This document shows positions 6,533 through 14,849 of a stretch of 19,596 nt of DNA, piece by piece; position 1 is the stretch's first letter, and each line of letters starts with the position of its first letter. The notes under the pieces are model-generated. The model was not told where the DNA came from. It worked only from the letters and a program-made list of their open reading frames with translations, and ran no database searches. The DNA comes from Synergistales bacterium. Its GTDB lineage: Bacteria > Synergistota > Synergistia > Synergistales > Aminobacteriaceae. Both the position numbers and the translations under genes were made by a program. The stretch covers positions 1-19,596 of the forward strand of contig BNVG01000029.1 in the NCBI GenBank assembly GCA_025997935.1, read 5' to 3'.

Positions 6533-8824
6533 ATGTCTCGTGGTTTTCTGAAAAAAATTTGGTTTTGTTTGGCGGCGTTTTCGGCTCTGTGCGCCGCCGC
6601 CGTTGTTTTTCTGTTCGACACAATCCCCCTTCCGCTTGATATGGTCAAAAACAGACCGTCGTCGCCCGTCCTTTATGATTCTAAAGGGCGGCTTTTTCAT
6701 ATGCGCCTCTCTTCCGATTCGGAGTGGAGAGCGCCGATTCCCCTGTCCGATATGGGGGCATGGCTACCTCTTGTGGCCGTAGCGGTGGAGGACAAGCGGT
6801 TTTACTCCCACATTGGCGTAGACCCTCTGGCCCTTCTGAGGGCCGCCTGTCAAAACGCGGCTCGGTTGCGCGTCGTGTCCGGCGCGTCCACTATAACAAG
6901 CCAGACCATAAGGATGGCTGTTTCGGAGCGCGAACGGATGGGAGGGCGCGGCTTGTCCGTAAAACTCAGGGAGTTTATTCAGGCCGTCAAGTTGGAGCGC
7001 GTTATGAGCAAAGATGAAATTTTGGAGACGTGGCTCAATTTGGCGCCCTTCGGAGGCAATATCAGGGGCGTTCAGGCCGCCTCTCTCATATATTTCGGCA
7101 AGCCTACGCGCCTGCTCTCTCCCGGCGAGGCCTGTCTTCTTATAGGTATGCTCAAGGGCCCCTCGCTTTACCGCCCAGACAGACGCCCCGAGGCGGCGCG
7201 AAGGCGGCGGGATTTCATCATAAACTTCTTGGAAAAGCGCGGCGTTTTTTCAAAAGAAGAAGCGCGAAAGGCCCTCTCGGAACCGCTACCGTCTCAGTGG
7301 AAGCGCCCGCCGAGCCGGGCCTGGCACTTCGCGGAGCAGGTCTTGGCGCGCGGAGTTTCTGAGCGTGACGATACGTATCGCACGACGCTCGACCTCGAGG
7401 CCCAGACCAAATTAGAGGCCGTGTTGCGTAGAACGATAGCGGCGTTCCCTGACTTCGTAACGGCGGCGGCGGGCGTGGCCGACAACGAAACGGGTGGCAT
7501 AATCGCGTGGGTGGGAAACGCGCGTTTCGGGAGCGGAGCGGCTAATGCGTGGGTGGACTGCGCCCTTGCCCCTCGCTCGCCCGGCTCCGCTCTGAAACCG
7601 TTTGCTTATGTCCACGCGTTCGATAAGGGGATATTGACGCCCGGTTCCCTCTTGGCCGACACGCCGCTCGCCTTCTCGGGGCGCGCCCCGCGCAACTTCG
7701 ACCTCACGTACAGGGGCGCGGTGAGCGCGCGCGTAGCGCTCTCCGACTCGCTGAACGCCCCGGCTGTGCGCGTCCTGCGTATGGGAGGGGCCGACGGCGT
7801 TTTGCGCCTGATGCGCGCATTCGGCCTGTCCGGGCTGAATGAGCGCGCGTCGCACTACGGCGACTCGCTGATCCTTGGGGGGTGCGAGGTCACGGTTCTT
7901 CAAATGCTTGAGGCTTATTCTTCTTTGGCTAACGGGGGGCTGCATAGGACGATATCGTTTCTTGAAAATTCTCCTCGTCCGGCTGGTGATAGGTTGGCAA
8001 GCGAGGCGGCTGTCTGGATGGCCACCGATATTCTGGACAACAAAAGCCGCCTTTCTACGTTTGCGCGCGAGAGCGAGAGAAACTACGTCTGGCGCGCCGC
8101 GCTCAAAACCGGCACGTCTTACGGTCTGAGGGACGCCTGGGCCGCCGCGTGGACGCCGCGGTTTACCGTGGTTGTCTGGGTCGGCGCGCCAAGCGGAGAG
8201 TCCTGGCCCGGACTTGTCGGAGCCGGAGCGGCCGCGCCTGTCGCCCTATCTGTTTTGCGAGTGCTGAGCGCGGGGGAAAGCGTGAATAAAAACGCGAGGT
8301 CGGCTTGGTACGAACGCCAGGAGGGGCTTGTTTTGCGTGAGGTCTGCGCCCTTTCGGGACGCCCGCCCACGCCCGCCTGTCTGTCGCGCCGCTTGGACTG
8401 GAGCATAGAGGGCGTTACGCGGACTACCCCTTGCGATATTCATGTTTTACGAAACGGACAAAGCGCGCTTTTGTGGCCGACATCTTTGGCCGCCGCCGAA
8501 ACACCGGCAACCGATATTCGACGCTCCAACCTGAACATCGTCTCGCCAATCTCAGGGGCTACTTATTATATGGCCCCCCTGGCGCGCGAGCAAAAAATTC
8601 CGCTGCGTTCAGAGGGCGCGAGGGGCGCAAGCGGAAAGGTCTGGTGGTACTTAGACGGGCGTTTTATAGGGTTGAGTGCGGCAAACGATACGTTCTTTTA
8701 CGCGTTCCCCGACGGACGGCATAAGCTCTCAGTTTCGGACGGAACGGGTGGAGGGGCAAGTACGAGCTTCAACGTAGCGTCGCCTGGCAAAAAGAGAAGC
8801 GCTCCGGAGCTTTCGCTGTGGTAG
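6533..8824 (+). CDS. pbpC: Penicillin-binding protein 1C (bifunctional peptidoglycan glycosyltransferase/transpeptidase)
   Basis: This protein polymerises and cross-links peptidoglycan in the periplasm. Residues 8-28 form an N-terminal membrane anchor. The glycosyltransferase (GT51) domain spans about 45-235, with catalytic EDKRFY at 86-91, SGASTITSQ at 116-124 and the KLREFIQAVKLE helix at 144-155. The transpeptidase domain spans about 280-580: SPGSALKP at 349-356 (nucleophile S352, K355), SLN at 406-408 and KTGTS at 525-529. The tail from about 660 matches the PBP1C C-terminal domain (SPISGATYYM, WWYLDGRFIGL). The 763 residues fit PBP1C. In many proteobacteria pbpC sits beside an alpha-2-macroglobulin gene; none is here. 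It abuts the Na/Pi transporter gene with no gap. Confidence 0.95.
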   Translation: MSRGFLKKIWFCLAAFSALCAAAVVFLFDTIPLPLDMVKNRPSSPVLYDSKGRLFHMRLSSDSEWRAPIPLSDMGAWLPLVAVAVEDKRFYSHIGVDPLALLRAACQNAARLRVVSGASTITSQTIRMAVSERERMGGRGLSVKLREFIQAVKLERVMSKDEILETWLNLAPFGGNIRGVQAASLIYFGKPTRLLSPGEACLLIGMLKGPSLYRPDRRPEAARRRRDFIINFLEKRGVFSKEEARKALSEPLPSQWKRPPSRAWHFAEQVLARGVSERDDTYRTTLDLEAQTKLEAVLRRTIAAFPDFVTAAAGVADNETGGIIAWVGNARFGSGAANAWVDCALAPRSPGSALKPFAYVHAFDKGILTPGSLLADTPLAFSGRAPRNFDLTYRGAVSARVALSDSLNAPAVRVLRMGGADGVLRLMRAFGLSGLNERASHYGDSLILGGCEVTVLQMLEAYSSLANGGLHRTISFLENSPRPAGDRLASEAAVWMATDILDNKSRLSTFARESERNYVWRAALKTGTSYGLRDAWAAAWTPRFTVVVWVGAPSGESWPGLVGAGAAAPVALSVLRVLSAGESVNKNARSAWYERQEGLVLREVCALSGRPPTPACLSRRLDWSIEGVTRTTPCDIHVLRNGQSALLWPTSLAAAETPATDIRRSNLNIVSPISGATYYMAPLAREQKIPLRSEGARGASGKVWWYLDGRFIGLSAANDTFFYAFPDGRHKLSVSDGTGGGASTSFNVASPGKKRSAPELSLW

Positions 8825-8835
8825 GAGGCCCTCGG

Positions 8836-8865
8836 GGTAGCGCGCAGCTACTTTATCGCGCTACC
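8836..8865 (+). terminator. Hairpin after pbpC, weak terminator candidate
   Basis: GGTAGCGCG at 8836-8844 pairs with CGCGCTACC at 8857-8865 across a 12-base loop, beginning 11 bases after the pbpC stop. It is GC-rich and well placed, but no T-run follows, so it would be a poor intrinsic terminator. It may instead protect the mRNA end. Confidence 0.35.
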
Positions 8866-8907
8866 AAGATATTCACTCTAACTATATATCACTCTAAAGT
8901 ATTGCTA

Positions 8908-8936
8908 TTGTTGAATTTTTGATTTTTCTTTATAAT
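8908..8936 (+). promoter_or_regulatory. Sigma-70-type promoter of hutH
   Basis: TTGTTG at 8908-8913 and a perfect TATAAT at 8931-8936 are separated by exactly 17 bases. Transcription should begin near 8943, giving a leader of about 50 bases before ATG 8995. The leader holds only a weak imperfect hairpin (8946-8965) and a strong ribosome site GGAGGGG at 8983-8989 (approximate). No operator repeat is seen. Confidence 0.75.
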
Positions 8937-8994
8937 AAATCCCGACAGGAATGTAAATTATTCTGAAAATAAATAAAATTCTGGAGGGGAAAAA

Positions 8995-10530
8995 ATGAGC
9001 AAAAAAGAAATAGTTCTGGACGGGTTGTCTTTGACTCTTGAAGATGTCGTTAAGGTAGCGCGGGAGGGGTATGGCGTGAGGTTAGCCGAAAATGCCGTGG
9101 CGGCCGTCAAGAAGGCAAACGCGCTCGTCGAGAAATGGGCGGCCTCCGACAGTGTGGTTTACGGCATCACGACGGGTTTCGGAGATTTGGCGTCCGTGAA
9201 AATTTCCCCGAAAGACCGCAGGGTTTTGCAGGAAAACCTTCTGAGAAGCCACGCCTGCGGCGTCGGCGTCCCATATCCCGTGGACGTAACGCGGGCCATT
9301 ATGCTTTTGCGTATAAACACCCTGAGCCGGGGACACTCCGGTATCAGTTTCGATACGTTGTCAGCTCTCGTGAACCTCCTGAACGCCAACATCCACCCGC
9401 TTATCCCCACTCAGGGATCAGTAGGCGCGTCGGGCGACCTCTGCCCGCTGTCGCACCTCGCGATAGCCATCCTCGGCGACGGCGACGCGGAGTATAACGG
9501 TCAGGTTATCCCCGTAAAAGACGCGCTCGCCAAGGCCGGCCTGAAGCCCGTGTCTTTGGGCGCGAAAGAGGGCCTCGCCCTCAACAACGGCACTACTGTG
9601 ATGAACGCCGTCGGAGCGTTGGCTGTCGTTGACGCGGCCGTTTTGGCCAAGACCGCCGACATAGTCATGTCAATTTCCCTCGAGGCCATGCACGGCGTGC
9701 CCTACGCCTTCGACGCCCGTACTCACGCCCTGCGCGCTTACAAGGGGCAGGGCAGCGTGGCGTCCAACATCAGACGCATAACGGCGGGAAGCGAGATAAT
9801 AGAGCGCTATAAAAAAGACAGAGTGCAGGACGCTTACTCGCTTCGCTGCGCCCCGCAGGTACACGGCGCGAGCCGCGACGCTTTCGCTTACGTCCGAAGC
9901 GTGCTCGAGACCGAGATAAACTCCGTGACCGACAATCCGCTTATCTTCCCCGACGGCGAGGACGTCCTGAGCGGCGGCAACTTCCACGGACAGCCCTTAG
10001 CCTTGGCTATGGATTTCTTCGGCATAGCGGCGGCGGAGATTGCCAGCATTTCGGAACGCAGACAGGCGCGTCTCGTGGACTCGTCGCTGTCAGGCTTACC
10101 TCCTTTCCTGATAGAGGACAGCGGGCTCAACAGCGGTTTTATGATCCCCCAGTACACGTCGGCGGCGCTTGTCTCGGAGAATAAAGTGCTGGCTCACCCG
10201 TCGTCTGTGGATTCTATCCCCACGTCGGCAAACCAGGAGGATCACGTTTCGATGGGCGGTTACGCGGCGCGCAAGGCCGTGAACATTCTGGACAACGCCC
10301 GGAAAGTCCTCTCGATAGAAATGCTTTTGTCGGCTCAGGGCCTTGATTTCAGCCTCGCGTCTCTAAAGCCCGGGCAGGGCACGTTGGCGGCCCACAAGTG
10401 CATACGCGCGGTAGTACCTTATCTCAAGAAGGACGAATATCTGCACCCGCTTATAACCAAACTTTTGACCCTCACGGAAAGCGGCGCTGTTGTCAGGGCT
10501 GTCGAGGCTGAGATAGGAGCGCTGGATTAG
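8995..10530 (+). CDS. hutH: Histidine ammonia-lyase
   Basis: HutH removes ammonia from L-histidine to give urocanate, the first step of histidine breakdown in the cytoplasm. The 511 residues match the classic bacterial enzyme. The electrophilic MIO cofactor forms from A145-S146-G147 in GSVGASGDLCPLSH (141-154). YGITTGFG (56-63) supplies the catalytic tyrosine loop. S85-H86 in LLRSHACGVG and E415 in NQEDHVSMGG point to histidine rather than tyrosine or phenylalanine as substrate. ATG 8995 has a GGAGGGG site close upstream. The gene has its own promoter and a strong terminator, so it appears to be monocistronic, although it precedes the Liv operon. hutU, hutI and hutG are not in the window. Confidence 0.96.
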   Translation: MSKKEIVLDGLSLTLEDVVKVAREGYGVRLAENAVAAVKKANALVEKWAASDSVVYGITTGFGDLASVKISPKDRRVLQENLLRSHACGVGVPYPVDVTRAIMLLRINTLSRGHSGISFDTLSALVNLLNANIHPLIPTQGSVGASGDLCPLSHLAIAILGDGDAEYNGQVIPVKDALAKAGLKPVSLGAKEGLALNNGTTVMNAVGALAVVDAAVLAKTADIVMSISLEAMHGVPYAFDARTHALRAYKGQGSVASNIRRITAGSEIIERYKKDRVQDAYSLRCAPQVHGASRDAFAYVRSVLETEINSVTDNPLIFPDGEDVLSGGNFHGQPLALAMDFFGIAAAEIASISERRQARLVDSSLSGLPPFLIEDSGLNSGFMIPQYTSAALVSENKVLAHPSSVDSIPTSANQEDHVSMGGYAARKAVNILDNARKVLSIEMLLSAQGLDFSLASLKPGQGTLAAHKCIRAVVPYLKKDEYLHPLITKLLTLTESGAVVRAVEAEIGALD

Positions 10531-10556
10531 ATAATTTTTTGAATTTTTTTGGATTG

Positions 10557-10606
10557 GACTCGAAAAATGGTTGATTCGCGCACCATACCATTTTTCGAGT
10601 CTTTTA
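10557..10606 (+). terminator. Rho-independent terminator of hutH
   Basis: GACTCGAAAAATGGT at 10557-10571 pairs perfectly with ACCATTTTTCGAGTC at 10587-10601, a 15-bp stem with a 15-base loop. A T-rich run (TTTTATTTATATTTTTATT) follows from 10602. It begins 26 bases after the hutH stop. It probably separates hutH from the Liv operon. Confidence 0.85.
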
Positions 10607-10623
10607 TTTATATTTTTATTATG

Positions 10624-10629
10624 TATAAT
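10624..10629 (+). promoter_or_regulatory. -10 box of the probable liv operon promoter
   Basis: A perfect TATAAT lies 22 bases after the hutH terminator stem, with start expected near 10636 and about 31 bases of leader to livH. No clear -35 box stands 17 bases upstream, because that spot is the terminator's T-run. The same ATGTATAAT string precedes the FIST gene at 16982-16990. This fits a promoter tucked into the end of the terminator. Confidence 0.5.
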
Positions 10630-10651
10630 GACGGCTATATTTGATTTTGGC

Positions 10652-10657
10652 AGGAGG
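10652..10657 (+). promoter_or_regulatory. Ribosome binding site that fixes the livH start
   Basis: AGGAGG here is followed after 9 bases by TTG at 10667, in the livH frame. Upstream in-frame starts back to 10571 lie in the hutH terminator or lack a ribosome site. Confidence 0.75.
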
Positions 10658-10666
10658 CGATCTTTT

Positions 10667-11617
10667 TTGGATTTCATAAACAACTTTTCGCAATTTTCCA
10701 CGCTCTTCCAGCAAATAATCAACGGTCTTTCTCTGGGTTCGGTCTACGCGCTGATAGCCGTGGGGTATTCTTTGGTCTACTCCATACTGTCGTTCTCGAA
10801 CTTCGCGCACGGCGGATTCTTGGTCGTCGGGGGTTATATATGCTATGGGCTTTTGACAATGGAATCCATAGCCGTCGGGGGTTTTCTCTTCAATATCCCA
10901 TCGTTCGTGAACAATATATGGCTGTCCGGCCTTTTCGCCCTTCTCGGCGCAGGCTTCGTGGCCGTCATTACGGAGCGCTTGGCATACAAACCCATACGCG
11001 AGCGTACGCCCAACACTCTCTATCTCTTGATAGCGTCTATGGGCGTGTCTATCGTCATAGAGAACATTTTCGTCATCGTGGTTGGCGGACGTTTCCGCGC
11101 GCTCCCTCAGGGGACTTTCCCGTCCACGCCCTTCACCTTCGGCAACGTGACGGTAAACGCCTCCGACGTGCTCTCTCTCGTGTTTGCCGTGGTTTTCTTG
11201 GGCGGACTCCAGTTTTTCCTCAGAAAAACGCGCTGGGGGCTTGCCATTCGCGCCGCGGCCTGCGATCTTCGCACGGCGGGGCTAATGGGCGTGAACACGT
11301 CTTTCCTGATAGGAATAGTCTTTTTTGTGGCGGGGCTTTTGGCCGCCGTGGGGGGTATTTTTCTCTCGGCCCGGTACACCCTCTATCCGCAGCTCGGCGG
11401 CATAACCACGAAGGCGTTTGTGGCGGCAGTCATAGGCGGGCTTGGGAGCTTGCCGGGGGCCGTCGTCGGGAGCCTCATATTGGGGCTCGCCGAGATGCTG
11501 ACGGCCGGGTTTATCAGTAGCCAAATGAGAGACCTCGTCGTCTTCTCAATGCTCGTCATCGTGCTTTTGGTGAAGCCCGACGGCTTCTTCGGCAAGCACG
11601 TAGGCGACAAAATATAA
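10667..11617 (+). CDS. livH: Branched-chain-type amino acid ABC transporter permease LivH
   Basis: This is one of the two membrane subunits of a Liv-type (HAAT family) importer. From the TTG at 10667 it has 316 residues and about eight hydrophobic segments. Family marks are INGLSLGSVYALIAVGYSLV (18-37), SNFAHGGFLVVGGY (44-57), the cytoplasmic ATPase-contact loop RAAACDLRTAGLMGVN (195-210), GGLGSLPGAVVGSLILGLAE (257-276) and KPDGFFG (303-309). AAAGGAGG for the next gene overlaps its stop. Liv systems carry leucine, isoleucine and valine but also other amino acids or urea; the position after hutH makes histidine a possible substrate, which is inference only. Confidence 0.92.
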   Translation: MDFINNFSQFSTLFQQIINGLSLGSVYALIAVGYSLVYSILSFSNFAHGGFLVVGGYICYGLLTMESIAVGGFLFNIPSFVNNIWLSGLFALLGAGFVAVITERLAYKPIRERTPNTLYLLIASMGVSIVIENIFVIVVGGRFRALPQGTFPSTPFTFGNVTVNASDVLSLVFAVVFLGGLQFFLRKTRWGLAIRAAACDLRTAGLMGVNTSFLIGIVFFVAGLLAAVGGIFLSARYTLYPQLGGITTKAFVAAVIGGLGSLPGAVVGSLILGLAEMLTAGFISSQMRDLVVFSMLVIVLLVKPDGFFGKHVGDKI

Positions 11618-11633
11618 AGGAGGCGCTGACGAC

Positions 11634-12575
11634 ATGAGAACGAGAAGTCTTCTCGGCAACGCCGCTTTTATAGTGCTGGGGCTGATTTTAGTCTTCATGC
11701 CCCTGAGCGGTTATCAGGAGGGAATAATAATCCTGCTCTGCGTAAACTGTATAGCCGCCATGGGCGTGTCGCTCCTGACGGGCTTTACGGGCATTTTTAC
11801 GCTCGGGCACGCGGCTTATATGGCGCTTGGCGCGTACACTGCGGCCATTCTGACCGTCAGAAGCGGCGCGCACTGGATACCGGCTATCATCGCCGGTGGT
11901 ATAGTCGCGGTGTTCGTCGCCTGGGCCATAGGTATTCCGACGCTTCGCCTCACCGGCGACTACTACGCCATCGCCTCCATAGGGTTGGGTGAGGCTATAA
12001 GGCTGATTCTTGAGAACTGGCAGTCCGTCACGCGGGGAGCGCGCGGCTTTCCGGGTATAGACTCCTACACCACGCGGGAGGCGGCTGTGGCCTTTTTCGT
12101 CATCCTGGGCATTCTCCTGTTCAATTTAATAAACAGCTCGCTCGGGCGGGAGCTCAAGGCGTCGCGGGATGACCACCTCGCCGCGTCGCTGATGGGCTTT
12201 CATACCCCGCGAAGCCGCATGAAAGCGCTTCTTATAAGCGCGTTTTGTTGCGGCATAGCTGGCGCGCTCCTCGGCGGCTATATGAATTTCATTCAGCCGT
12301 CGATGTTCGATATGATGAAGTCGACGGAGCTGACGGCCGTTGTCGTGTTTGGCGGGCTTGGCTCTATGAGCGGCACCATCCTCGGTTCGGCTATTATAAC
12401 GCTCGTTATGGAGTATTTCCGCGATATTTCTCAGTACAGAATGCTCATCTACGGCGCGCTTCTCGTCATCATCATGGTGGTGCGCCCCGAGGGTCTGCTT
12501 GGCAACCGCGAGATTTGGACGTTCATACCGGGGCTGAGTGGCAAAAGCAATAACGCTAAAAGGAGGGACAAGTAA
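11634..12575 (+). CDS. livM: Branched-chain-type amino acid ABC transporter permease LivM
   Basis: This is the second membrane subunit, 313 residues, with about eight to nine hydrophobic segments. Typical stretches are NCIAAMGVSLLTGFTGIFTL (39-58, approximate), GHAAYMALGAYTAAI, TLRLTGDYYAIASIGLGEAI and the loop LKASRDDHLAASLMGFH, which should dock on the ATPases. The C-terminal VVFGGLGSMSGTILGS and RPEGLLG motifs match LivM. ATG 11634 has AAAGGAGG ten bases upstream. Its stop TAA shares one base with the livG ATG (TAATG). Confidence 0.93.
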   Translation: MRTRSLLGNAAFIVLGLILVFMPLSGYQEGIIILLCVNCIAAMGVSLLTGFTGIFTLGHAAYMALGAYTAAILTVRSGAHWIPAIIAGGIVAVFVAWAIGIPTLRLTGDYYAIASIGLGEAIRLILENWQSVTRGARGFPGIDSYTTREAAVAFFVILGILLFNLINSSLGRELKASRDDHLAASLMGFHTPRSRMKALLISAFCCGIAGALLGGYMNFIQPSMFDMMKSTELTAVVVFGGLGSMSGTILGSAIITLVMEYFRDISQYRMLIYGALLVIIMVVRPEGLLGNREIWTFIPGLSGKSNNAKRRDK

Positions 12576-13441
12576 TGGCGATTAAAGCGGAAAGCCGGGT
12601 CCTTCTGGAGCTTGAAAATATCGACATGTTCTTCGGCGGCGTTCTGGCGGTCAGAGGCATGAGTTTTACCATAATGGACAACGAACTGGCCGGAATAATA
12701 GGCCCCAACGGCGCGGGCAAGACGACCATATTCAACGTCATTTCGGGCGTTTACAGCCCAACGGGGGGCAGTATCTGGTTTCGCGAGCAGGACATCACGC
12801 CCCTCATGGCCTATCAGGTCAACAGGCTCGGCATAGCCCGCACATTTCAGAACCTGCGCCTCTTCGCCCGCTCCTCGGTCTTGGAAAACGTGATGACAGC
12901 GGCGCAAAACCGCTACCGCTACTCGTTTCGCGAAAATCTGCGAGGACACCTCGCGCCGAGCTACCGCCCCGACCCGGAGTATTTTTACGGCTTTTTGGAG
13001 TCAATCCTTCACGCCGGAAGATGGGTGAGCCGCGAGACCAACATCCGTAAAAAAAGCATGGAACTTTTGGACAGGGTAGGCTTAGCGGACCGCGCCGACC
13101 AGATGGCCGGGACATTGCCCTACGGAATGCAGAGGCGGCTCGAGATAGCGCGCGCCTTGGCTCTCGATCCGAAACTTCTCCTTCTCGACGAGCCGGCGGC
13201 CGGCATGAACCCGGAGGAAGTCTTCGCGCTCAACGACCTTATCACGGGCATACACAGGGACTTCCGTCTGACGACGCTCGTCATTGAACACCACATGGAC
13301 ATGATAATGCAGATATGTCCGCACATCGTATGTGTGAACTTCGGCGCGAAAATAGCGGAGGGGACGCCCGAGGAAATTCAGGCCAATCCCGAGGTCTTGA
13401 GCGCGTATCTCGGAGACGACGAGGAGGCGATGGGAGAATGA
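12575..13441 (+). CDS. livG: Branched-chain-type amino acid ABC transporter ATPase LivG
   Basis: This cytoplasmic ATPase subunit has Walker A GPNGAGKTT at 43-51, a Q-loop glutamine at 92, Walker B LLLLDEPAAG at 201-210 and the switch histidine near 239-240. The signature reads LPYGMQRRLEIARAL (181-195), the usual LivG variant of LSGGQ. At 288 residues it is about 30 longer than E. coli LivG. The extra length lies in the helical subdomain at about 112-160 (RYRYSFRENLRGHLAPSY and following). AGGAGGG stands seven bases before ATG 12575. The end overlaps livF by four bases (ATGA). Confidence 0.94.
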   Translation: MAIKAESRVLLELENIDMFFGGVLAVRGMSFTIMDNELAGIIGPNGAGKTTIFNVISGVYSPTGGSIWFREQDITPLMAYQVNRLGIARTFQNLRLFARSSVLENVMTAAQNRYRYSFRENLRGHLAPSYRPDPEYFYGFLESILHAGRWVSRETNIRKKSMELLDRVGLADRADQMAGTLPYGMQRRLEIARALALDPKLLLLDEPAAGMNPEEVFALNDLITGIHRDFRLTTLVIEHHMDMIMQICPHIVCVNFGAKIAEGTPEEIQANPEVLSAYLGDDEEAMGE

Positions 13442-14169
13442 GCGCGCTTTTGGAAGCTAAAGACATATACGTGAGCTACGGCGCTATCAAAGCCTTGCAG
13501 GGCTTTTCGTTGTCGCTGAACGAGTCTGAAATCGTCGCTGTCATAGGGGCGAACGGCGCCGGGAAGTCCACGTTTATGAACGCCGTTATGGGCATGGTTC
13601 CGCGCGACAGGGGAGATGTTCTCTTGGAGGGCAAAAAGTTGCCATCCAAGAGCTATAAAATCGTCACAAGCGGCCTGTCTCTCGTCCCGGAGGGGCGCAA
13701 GGTGTTCACTCCGCTTACCGTCATAGAGAACCTGCAAATCGGGGCGTTTTCGCGCGCTCATAGCGGCGGCGTAACCAAAGATATGGAATGGGTGTTTTCG
13801 CTCTTTCCCCGCCTCGAGGAGCGAAAAAACCAGTACGCCGGCACTCTGTCGGGCGGGGAACAGCAGATGCTGGCCATAGGGCGCGCCCTGATGGCGCGTC
13901 CGAGAGTGCTTTTGTTGGATGAGCCGTCGCTCGGCCTTGCCCCCATAATCATTCGCGACATATTCAAGGAGCTAAAACGCATAAATGAAGAAGGCGTCAG
14001 TATTTTGCTTGTGGAGCAAAACGCAAAGCAGGCCCTCTTGCTCTCTAACCGCGCTTACGTGTTGCAAACGGGGCGTCTTTTGAAAGAGGGCAACTCCAAA
14101 GACCTCTTGGCCGACCCGGAGATAAAAGCGGCCTACCTTGGAACAGGCGAAAAGAAACCTAAATCATAG
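13438..14169 (+). CDS. livF: Branched-chain-type amino acid ABC transporter ATPase LivF
   Basis: This is the second ATPase subunit, 243 residues, the usual LivF size. Walker A is GANGAGKST at 37-45, the family motif LVPEGRKVF at 82-90, the signature LSGGEQQMLAIGRAL at 137-151 and Walker B VLLLDEPSLGLAP at 157-169. The start is ATG 13438, overlapping the livG stop (ATGA); the open frame reaches back to 13315 inside livG, but that extension has no counterpart in the family. With LivH, LivM and LivG it completes the membrane machine, but no LivJ/LivK-type binding protein gene is in the window. Confidence 0.94.
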   Translation: MSALLEAKDIYVSYGAIKALQGFSLSLNESEIVAVIGANGAGKSTFMNAVMGMVPRDRGDVLLEGKKLPSKSYKIVTSGLSLVPEGRKVFTPLTVIENLQIGAFSRAHSGGVTKDMEWVFSLFPRLEERKNQYAGTLSGGEQQMLAIGRALMARPRVLLLDEPSLGLAPIIIRDIFKELKRINEEGVSILLVEQNAKQALLLSNRAYVLQTGRLLKEGNSKDLLADPEIKAAYLGTGEKKPKS

Positions 14170-14192
14170 GGGCGACGTACCCTCGATCGCCC
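14170..14192 (+). other. Small intercistronic hairpin between livF and the cyclodeaminase gene
   Basis: GGGCGA at 14170-14175 pairs with TCGCCC at 14187-14192 across 11 bases. It fills most of the 41-base gap and has no T-run. It could affect mRNA stability between livF and the next gene, or be chance. Confidence 0.25.
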
Positions 14193-14210
14193 GGTATAGG
14201 AGGGATTTTT

Positions 14211-14825
14211 ATGAACCTTATAGATTTGACCGTCAAGGATTTCAGCGCCGTACTTGCCTCTGACGCCCCCGCCCCCGGCGGCGGAAGCACGGCGGCTCTG
14301 TCGGGCGCGCTCGGCGCCGCGCTCGTCTCGATGGTCGCCAACCTGACCAAGGGCAGGGAGAAATACGCCGAATATGAGAAGCTCGCCAGGGACGTCTTGC
14401 TGAAATCAGAAGAACTTAGAGCGCGGCTTCTTGAGGCCGTCCAGAAAGACACCAACGCCTTCGACGCTGTCATGGCGGCTTTCGCCCTTCCCAAAGACAC
14501 GGACGAAGCCAAGGCCGCTCGCAACGCCGCCATACAGGCCGCGTACAAAGAAGCCATAGCCTCGCCTGCGGCCACGGCTGAGTATTGCCTCGAGGTCGTC
14601 AGGCTTGCGGTGTCGCTCGCGGGCAAGAGCAACCCAAACGCGGCGAGCGACCTCACGGTCGGCGCGGCGCAGGCTCACGCCGGGCTGAAGGGCGCGGCGG
14701 CCAACGTGCGTATAAACCTCCCCTCCATCAAAGACGCGGCTTACGTCGTCGAAAAAAAAGACCTCATAGCGCGTCTCGAGGCCGAGGCTCTGAAACTGCT
14801 CGTAATATTCGAACCCCCGGAGTAA
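14211..14825 (+). CDS. Cyclodeaminase/cyclohydrolase family protein (FchA/FTCD-C type)
   Basis: The protein belongs to the family of formimidoyltetrahydrofolate cyclodeaminase and methenyltetrahydrofolate cyclohydrolase FchA. The hallmark folate-binding motif APAPGGGSTAALSGALGAAL lies at 20-39. KDTNAFDAVMAAF (85-97) and NPNAASDLTVGAAQAHAGL (143-161) are also typical. The rest is helical, and the 204 residues match stand-alone members. The formiminotransferase half of a fused FTCD is absent. Next to hutH it may release ammonia from formimino-THF made during histidine breakdown, or handle one-carbon units more generally. AGGAGGG stands six bases before ATG 14211. Confidence 0.9.
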   Translation: MNLIDLTVKDFSAVLASDAPAPGGGSTAALSGALGAALVSMVANLTKGREKYAEYEKLARDVLLKSEELRARLLEAVQKDTNAFDAVMAAFALPKDTDEAKAARNAAIQAAYKEAIASPAATAEYCLEVVRLAVSLAGKSNPNAASDLTVGAAQAHAGLKGAAANVRINLPSIKDAAYVVEKKDLIARLEAEALKLLVIFEPPE

Positions 14826-14849
14826 GGGGCCGAATAACAACGCGGACTT

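Noticed and set aside
10571..10666. Upstream extension of livH by 32 codons
   Set aside because: The extension begins inside the hutH terminator stem and has no ribosome site; AGGAGG before TTG 10667 explains the start.
10840..11520. 226-codon plus-strand frame inside livH
   Set aside because: It is an Arg- and Gly-rich out-of-frame shadow of a transporter gene with clear family motifs.
13315..13437. Upstream extension of livF by 41 codons
   Set aside because: It overlaps livG in another frame and does not resemble LivF; the ATGA overlap at 13438 is the normal arrangement.
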